From Talpa occidentalis (Eukaryota; Chordata; Mammalia; Eulipotyphla; Talpidae): a stretch of 64,000 nt of DNA. Shown in pieces: positions 57,855 through 64,000 of the stretch. Below the pieces are notes generated by a model that did not search any database, was not told the DNA's origin, and saw only the letters and a list, made by a program, of their open reading frames with translations. The stretch lies in the NCBI RefSeq assembly GCF_014898055.3, contig NW_023604295.1, positions 67,357,730-67,421,729 of the forward strand, given 5' to 3'. Every line of letters starts with the position of its first letter. The first letter of the stretch is position 1. A program made the position numbers and the translations under genes.

Positions 57855-58195
57855 TCCTTTATTGAGGTAATATTGGTTTACAACACCCCTATATGATTTA
57901 GGGGAACACATTCACACCTCAGATGTGTGTTACCACCCCACTAGCCAAGCACTCACTGTCCTTAACCCTGGACAATTGTGTTTGCTCCCTCCTTGACTCT
58001 CACCCAGTCCCTCTCTAGTAACCTCAAATTCAGCAGTCATACTTCTAGAGTTTATTCTGCTTTAGTTTTGTCAGTTTCTTTTTTGAGTATTGTTGATTGC
58101 TTGTTTGTTTTTTCTATATTTCACATGAGTGAAATCATGCTATTTGTCTTTCTCCTGACTTATTTCATTTAGCATAATCCCCTTAAAAATCTGGC
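57855..58195 (-). repeat. Ancient L1 3' UTR and ORF2 end, antisense
   Basis: TTTATTGAGGTAATATTGGTTTACAAC at left. GTGAAATCATGCTATTTGTCTTTCTCCTGACTTATTTCATTTAGCATAAT (spanning 58129-58178) at right is the classic antisense ORF2 C terminus of old L1. Confidence 0.65.
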
Positions 58196-58199
58196 ATCT

Positions 58200-60845
58200 C
58201 TGTGATCATAGTTACAGTTGGAGAATATTGATTTGGTGTATGATCAATTTCAAACCTTTGTTTTAAGAGTATTAATATTTTTTAAAAGAGCACTTTGTGA
58301 ATTTTAGTAAGAAATTGGAAATGGGACAAACTAACACAGCTTTGTTTTCTTAACTTGCTCTCTAAAGAAGAACTATGTTACCATATGTCATAACACTATA
58401 ATTCACAATTCTAAAAGCCATGGAATACTAACTATAATACACTTATCCCTTGTGTCCCCTGGTAAACACAGATGAGAAAATGTATCAGGAAAATCAAGAA
58501 AGATTATGTGGAGTACTGAGCTATAGATATCAAATCTCTGTGGCTATTGTGACTCCTTGGTTACTGTAATTGGAAAGTATTACTTAGTCTCTCTGGGTTC
58601 TGTATGTAAGGATCATAAATATCGAGCTTCTCCAATAAAGCTACTCCCACTTTGCTATTAATTTGTCAAGCTCTAGCAGATTCTGGTCATCTCACCAACT
58701 ATGTATATGTGTGTGAGAGTACTGTCTATTGAAACAGTACTTCTCAAAAGGTAACTTGCTGACTATTAGAGATAATCTGTTACTAGTTCTCAATGAATAA
58801 GGAAATTACCAGCATGTAAATCAATCATAATACTGAGCTTATGGTTTGTTTCAGTAGATTTTTTTTTTAACAGTAAGAATTTTTCAAAGAAAGAAGTAGT
58901 GCATTGATTTTTATTCTGATATTGCCTGGGAAGGAACACTTGATATAGCAAGGGAAGAAAATCAGAGTTTGGGGTAAGGATAAAATTTTCTTATTTGATA
59001 AAAACACATTCAGGGTAGTAAGGGTAAGGTTATAGGGGGCGGGGTGAGGCAAATAAAGAAGCAGTATAATGTGATGCAGTACTTATGTGGCTCTGTTTCA
59101 CAAGAAGCCTCAAACAAACACACCATATCATTCAGGAGCATCATGAAGATCCAGAGTTACAAGGAGATGCTACCCCTTGTAGCCTAATGGTGCAAAAATG
59201 GAAGAATTTTTCTTCCCAAGTTGTTTCCATTTTACTTCTACCAAAGTTTGCTCCACAGATAACACATAACTACCTTGACATTTAATTTAGTTTCATCCAC
59301 CATTTTGAAGGCTACTCAGGAAGCCTCCAAAAGTTTGTATCCAAACCAGCTTGTGTGTATGTGTGTTCTTTGAGTATGTATGTAGGCATGCATACTTGCA
59401 TCTGTTTGAGCTCATGAAAATGCAATTTTAGATATACTGTATCTCAAATAACAGGAAGGCATAAATGGAAATATTGAACAAAATATTTCGGTTTAGATTT
59501 CCAAAACTACAGTTTCGATTAGTGAATAGAAGTGAGGTTCACCAACAAAGAAGTGATTTTTGAAGAGCTAAGTATGTACAATTCTAAGAGGAAAAATCTT
59601 AAAGAAGAATAAAGGACAAATGAATGTGCCTTTACAAACAGAAAAGGGCAAATGTTTTTATTAGAACTCTTGTGAAATGCATGTCTGTTCTTCACATTGA
59701 GAGCCTTATTTGAACTTTAGAATTGAAAGTCCATGTACTTATAGATAGTCTGCTTTTTACTTGTAAAATAAATTTGAATTCAACTTTAAATTCATGTAAC
59801 ACCAGAGGGCTGGGCCCAGTATTAATCATAAAGCCTTGAAAACATTTTAAATGTAAGTTTTAAATTTTAAAATCCTTATAATAAGCTGCCAATTTTAGCT
59901 TTTGTTTCTCAAATGCAGTATTACTGCTTTTGAGGTTTAACTAAGATAGGATGAAAGACTTAGGAGATAAGAGATGAGTCTCCCTGGCCTCATCCACTTT
60001 ATTCAGTAGTGCTCCCAGCGTGGCCTCCCTCCACAAATATCAGAGAATTATCTCAGAATGTCCACCCTGCATAAAATGTTCTGATCTTTCCTCCAGGTCT
60101 GCTCGAATGTTAAAAAAAAAAAGATCTATTTTCTCTAAAATAAAAACCCAATACCCCGTCTTTTATGTTTCATCTGCTGGAAAACTTGTATATGTGCCAT
60201 TTCTTTAACATCTTAAAATATTTCTAGACAGATGTCAAATTTCTGTGTCCTAGACGTGGATAACAGTGCTTTTAAATATGGCATGATAAAATGGGCAAGT
60301 ATAATTTGAGTTACGATAAATGTGAAACCAGGGCTAAATAATTAGATACCTCTAAGTGAATGCTTGTCAAATCTGGTAAATTATTAATTCACCGAGTACT
60401 TTACCGAGAATGTTTGAAGAGTGCTGTTTGATCAACTGACAAACCATTGTGGATAGTCTTGGTAATAAACTATTGCCATTACGTGAGTGTCTTATTGGAT
60501 TTGAAATAAATATATGAGAATCAATGAATTATTAGTCACTATAAGAGTCAAGGGAGAAAAATCTGAATTAGGGAAAGAGCTTCATTTTTTTCTTCTATTT
60601 TGTTGATTTTTGTATTTTTTTAGAAGTTTTTGTTTCATATTTGAAAAATTTTTGTGAATAGAAGTAATATACTTCTTTCTTGTGTCCTTTCCAACTGTCA
60701 AGATTGTAATTTATAGCATTTGATAGCTAAGGTTAGTTTGGTTTGGTTTGTGTATCCTGGATAAAGAAGTATAACAGCTTGTGTTTCAACAGGAAGGAAA
60801 AAGTGGTACCGTGTAATGTGTCTCTGGATAATCCTTCTTGAGTAC
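58200..60845. other. No recognisable feature
   Basis: About 2.6 kb, unassigned. Short frames at 58867-59052, 59085-59285 and 60020-60208 have no support. Confidence 0.5.
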
Positions 60846-60854
60846 TCCTTTTCT

Positions 60855-61250
60855 TTTCTTTTTTTTTTAATTGAAGTATAATTGACTGTCTTATATATTG
60901 TATTAGTTTTAGGTGTATAACAATGAGTTGACATTTTTATACAATGTGAAATGATCTGCCATAAGTCAATTCTCCATCTATTATTAACAATCCAAATATT
61001 TAATACTGTATTATTGTCTGTCAATCCTATGCTATACACTACCCCCTCATGACTTATTTATTTTACAACTGGAAATATCTGCCTCTTGATTCCTTTACCC
61101 ACCTCCAACCCTTCTCCCCTGGTAGTCACCAATCTCTTCTTCATATCTGAGTTTTATTTTTTGGCTTTTTAGATTGCACATATAAGTGAAATATATGATA
61201 TTTGTCTTTCTCTGTCTGACTTATTTCACTTGGTATAATACTCTCCAGGT
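60855..61250 (-). repeat. Ancient L1 3' UTR and ORF2 end, antisense
   Basis: TTTTTTTTAATTGAAGTATAATTGACTG at left and GTGAAATATATGATATTTGTCTTTCTCTGTCTGACTTATTTCACTTGG (within 61187-61234) at right are typical of L1M-type 3' ends. Confidence 0.7.
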
Positions 61251-61370
61251 ATCAAGAGAAGGAAGATACCTGATCACCACAGATGGGACTCAGGGGCCTT
61301 TCTTCTTTGCAAATAAGCTCACTAAGTTAATGTCTAAACCAAAAATTTCAAAACCCCCCAAAGTTTCAAT

Positions 61371-61420
61371 AACCCCAAACATGAGTAAACATCCAGTAGG
61401 GTTGTGAACTTATTTTTCTT
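61371..61420 (+). repeat. Dispersed 50-bp repeat, copy 1
   Basis: AACCCCAAACATGAGTAAAC, then ATCCAGTAGGGTTGTGAACTT, matches 62209-62259 closely. Confidence 0.8.
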
Positions 61421-61424
61421 AATG

Positions 61425-62205
61425 TCTTTGTCTAGGAAGTTTTTAAATGTTTGTTCACATCACAGATACCTTATTCACATTATATCTCCACACACATGAA
61501 ATTAAATTGTCCCTTTTCTCTTTACCTTGTGTTATTTTGGTTAATTTCCAGCCATAATGACCTAGAAGCCTAGAAGGGTAGAAGATTTTCTTCCCTAACA
61601 GAGGAAAAGTTTCCTAACAGAATCACTTCACTGGGTCAACACTTTTCATAAGCTCCTCTTTCCCTCTAGAAAATGATTAGAAGAAAATCAGATATAGGTA
61701 GTTGGCATTTTTCTTTTCTGAGATGAGAATAGAGCAGCAATGGAGCTGGAAACAGAAAAGGAAATGCAGTAGAATGTAGTATATAAATTTTGGTCTTTCA
61801 AAACTATTGTTTTAGTTTATGTGAACTAGTTAAGTGACAAGCAAAAATGATAAGTTTAGAATGAAATGCATTCTGGAAACACTATATGTGTGACATCATA
61901 AATCTCATCTACTGTCAGAGAAATATACCAGAAAGAAGAAAAATGCTCAATATAATTCTTGCAAGCATTCTTACCTATTGACTTCTTTACCCGAGCTCAC
62001 AGGGAAAAAAATATATCAAGTTCACACCACTGCATCTTTCCTTTTGAGAGATGATGTTGTCTTTTATACTACCCCTCTGGTTTCTCCAGTGGAAGAGAAT
62101 ATTCAGTTTGAGTGCGTAAGTGAAGAAGTTTGAAAAGGAAAATATTGCATACATAAAGAAATTAATATCTCATTTTCAGCAAATGTAACATTAGTTATTA
62201 TTTAT
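61425..62205. other. No recognisable feature between the repeat copies
   Basis: Unassigned AT-rich DNA. Confidence 0.5.
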
Positions 62206-62208
62206 TAT

Positions 62209-62259
62209 AACCCAAAACATGAGTAAACATCCACCAGGGATGTGAACTTATCTTTTTTC
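62209..62259 (+). repeat. Dispersed 50-bp repeat, copy 2
   Basis: AACCCAAAACATGAGTAAAC, then ATCCACCAGGGATGTGAACTT. It lies about 840 bp from copy 1 in the same orientation. Confidence 0.8.
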
Positions 62260-62542
62260 AGTATTATTTCTCTATAGATTAAAAAATTTACTTATTCACA
62301 CTCAAAGAAGGAGGACATTAGTTTGAATAGCATTCATTATATATTCTTTCAGACCAGATAGAATTGTCTGCTTAATATATTTTAAGCTTAATTGAAGAAT
62401 ACATGCAAACATATTATTCATTTTATAATACATAAACATTGTTATATCTTAAAGGATTTATTGTTGATGCTCAAATGTGCTCTCTGAAGAACAAACTGAT
62501 ATTTCACATCCCCAAATTTGATTAAAAAAGATGAAAAATATT

Positions 62543-62861
62543 GGGCCTCCCCGGTGGCGCAGCGGTAGAGCGCTGTGTTGCGAAGCTGCCTGTGGCCTCT
62601 GCGGCGCCGGTTCAATCCCCTGCTGCTCCCTGGCCACCGGAGGAGGGTCCCACATGGCGCGCAGACCTCTCCTGCCGCCCGCTGCTCCCCTCAGCAGTGT
62701 ACTTCGGTCCTTCTGCCTGCTCTGCTCCCCGCTCTGGCTCTGGTGAATTCTCTCACCCTCCCGCGCTTCTGACTGTACCCAGTGCATGTATAAACAAAAC
62801 AAACAAACAAACAAACAAACAAACAAATAAATAAATAAATAAAAACATGCCTCTATTAAAA
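62543..62861 (+). repeat. tRNA-derived SINE, young CAAA-tail subfamily
   Basis: Sense copy GGGCCTCCCCGGTGGCGCAGCGG with the GGCTGCTCCC-type insert. The tail is AAACAAAAC(AAAC)n(AAAT)n followed by ACATGCCTCTATT and poly-A. TSD AAAAAAGATGAAAAATATT at 62524-62542 and 62862-62880. Confidence 0.95.
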
Positions 62862-62880
62862 AAAAAAGATGAAAAATATT

Positions 62881-63233
62881 TCACAAATGAAGTAACACAT
62901 TATAACATCTTTAATGTAAATTCTATATTTATAAATGTTTTATAAGCCAAATGTTGAGGTCATTATGTGCATTACAGTAATGATTAAGCAAGAATAAATA
63001 TTGAAACAGACTTTATTGGTAAATATGCTAAATAGATTGGCTAGCCAAGCCTTTTTACATTGTAGAAACAGCTATAAAGTATTCAAACTGGTTACTATTT
63101 TTTTTATTTTAAAAAACACCATATAAAATCAGAACAGTCATATAGGAAATAGTGTAACTATAATATGAAGTTTGCTGAAGAAAATTTGAAGAACCATGTC
63201 TCGATCCTTAATTTGAACCAGATGTATGTCCGT
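62881..63233. other. No recognisable feature
   Basis: Unassigned AT-rich DNA. Confidence 0.5.
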
Positions 63234-63249
63234 AGGTAAATTAATTTTT

Positions 63250-63520
63250 TTTTTAAAGATTTATTTATTTATTTATACAAGCACTGGATACAGTCAGAAG
63301 TGTGGGAGGGTGAGAGAATTCACCAGAGCCAGAGGAGGGAGCAGAGCAGGCAGAAGGACCGAAGTACACTGCTGAGGGGAGCAGCGGGCGGCAGGAGAGG
63401 TCTGCACGCCTTGCGGGACCCTCCTCTGGTGGCTGGGGAGCAGCTGGGGATCAAACCGGCGTTGCAGAGGCTGCGGGCAGCCATGCAACCCAGCGCTCAA
63501 CTGCTGCGCCACCGGGGAGG
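63250..63520 (-). repeat. tRNA-derived SINE, younger subfamily with GGGGAGCAGC insert
   Basis: Antisense copy with AAAGATTTATTTATTTATTTAT tail and head CGCCACCGGGGAGG. TSD TAAATTAATTTTT (from 63237) and TAAATCAATTTTT (63521-63533), with one change. Its tail lacks the CAAA/ACATGCC extension, so the insert alone does not define the tail type. Confidence 0.93.
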
Positions 63521-63533
63521 TAAATCAATTTTT

Positions 63534-64000
63534 GAATTAATTCAATCATTTATAAAATGGAGTTGGACTAGGTAAGGTACAAAACTACTTCCAAGTCTAA
63601 AATTTGATGAATTTACCATTTGATAAGTTATTAAAAAATTCTTTCCACATTTTCTCTGATGTTATTTCTTTTAACTTAATGAGGTAAGTCTGAACAATTC
63701 AATAAGCAAACAACAACAACAGTGAGGACAAAAAACCAGCAACTGAGATCAACATTGACCAGCTAGTTATGGACAGTGGTGGGACAGAGGAAGGTTGTCT
63801 ACACATAATTATTTATTCACAATTTGAGAAGATATTTCAAGTCAACATCCAGGCATTTGATGAGCTCTTGTATATGTAATGTTTTGAAGGTAAAAGGAAT
63901 AGAAAGGTAAATATTACAGTTCCCTTCCCTAGAAGATTATGTAGTCAAATTTTAACTTTGTAGAAAGATGCACATGTGAGTGATTAATTCTTTTAAATTT
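63534..64000. other. No recognisable feature
   Basis: Unassigned. A short CAA run lies near 63709-63720. Confidence 0.5.

Noticed and set aside
62541..62834. 97-codon frame that looks protein-like
   Set aside because: It is the tRNA-derived SINE in sense orientation, not a gene.
1..64000. CRISPR arrays, bacterial operons or phage systems
   Set aside because: The repeat content is entirely mammalian. No regular short repeats with unique spacers are present.

Overview
This window looks like non-genic DNA from a placental (eutherian) mammal. It is AT-rich, I found no host protein-coding gene, and most of what can be recognised is transposon sequence. Ancient mammal-wide repeats are present: MIR, MER5A-like hAT, MLT1-type MaLR LTRs and old L1. 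On top of them lie young L1 copies, about twenty copies of a tRNA-derived SINE (A box near TGGCGCAG, B box near GGTTCGATCC, tail of (AAAT)n plus CTTAAAA), and one class II (betaretrovirus-like) endogenous retrovirus. I see no Alu, B1/B2, Bov or carnivore SINE. A laurasiatherian such as a bat is plausible, but I could not name the lineage from sequence alone.

Layout. 1-6.9 kb: SINEs set into an old antisense L1, a hAT remnant, a MIR and further old L1 pieces. 6.92-12.33 kb: a nearly complete young L1 with matching target-site duplications (TSDs), an open ORF1 and an ORF2 broken by frameshifts and stops. 12.3-25.2 kb: sparse DNA with SINEs, MER5A and MIR remnants, an L1 3' end and two MLT1 LTRs. 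25.25-29.11 kb: a minus-strand defective provirus with two short LTRs, a 6-bp TSD, a Lys-type primer-binding site, a polypurine tract and remnants of gag, pol and env. Its middle holds roughly 0.9 kb that looks like captured host DNA containing a MIR. 29-48 kb: mostly unrecognised sequence with MIRs, L1 3' ends, SINEs and a HAL1/L1 ORF1-like relic. 48.3-50.1 kb: a three-level nest (SINE, then a 5'-inverted L1 in its tail, then a second SINE inside that L1). 50-64 kb: an MLT1 with another repeat inside it, a young L1 3' end, old L1 antisense ends and three more SINEs.

The elements interact in the expected way. Intact L1 machinery elsewhere in the genome would have mobilised both the L1 copies and the A-tailed SINEs, as shown by their TSDs. 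The provirus used its own integrase, as shown by its 6-bp TSD. The most unusual object is the provirus with host DNA inside its TSDs and three NRF-1-like palindromes in a roughly 200-bp LTR. Repeat family names come from recognition by eye and were not checked against a database.
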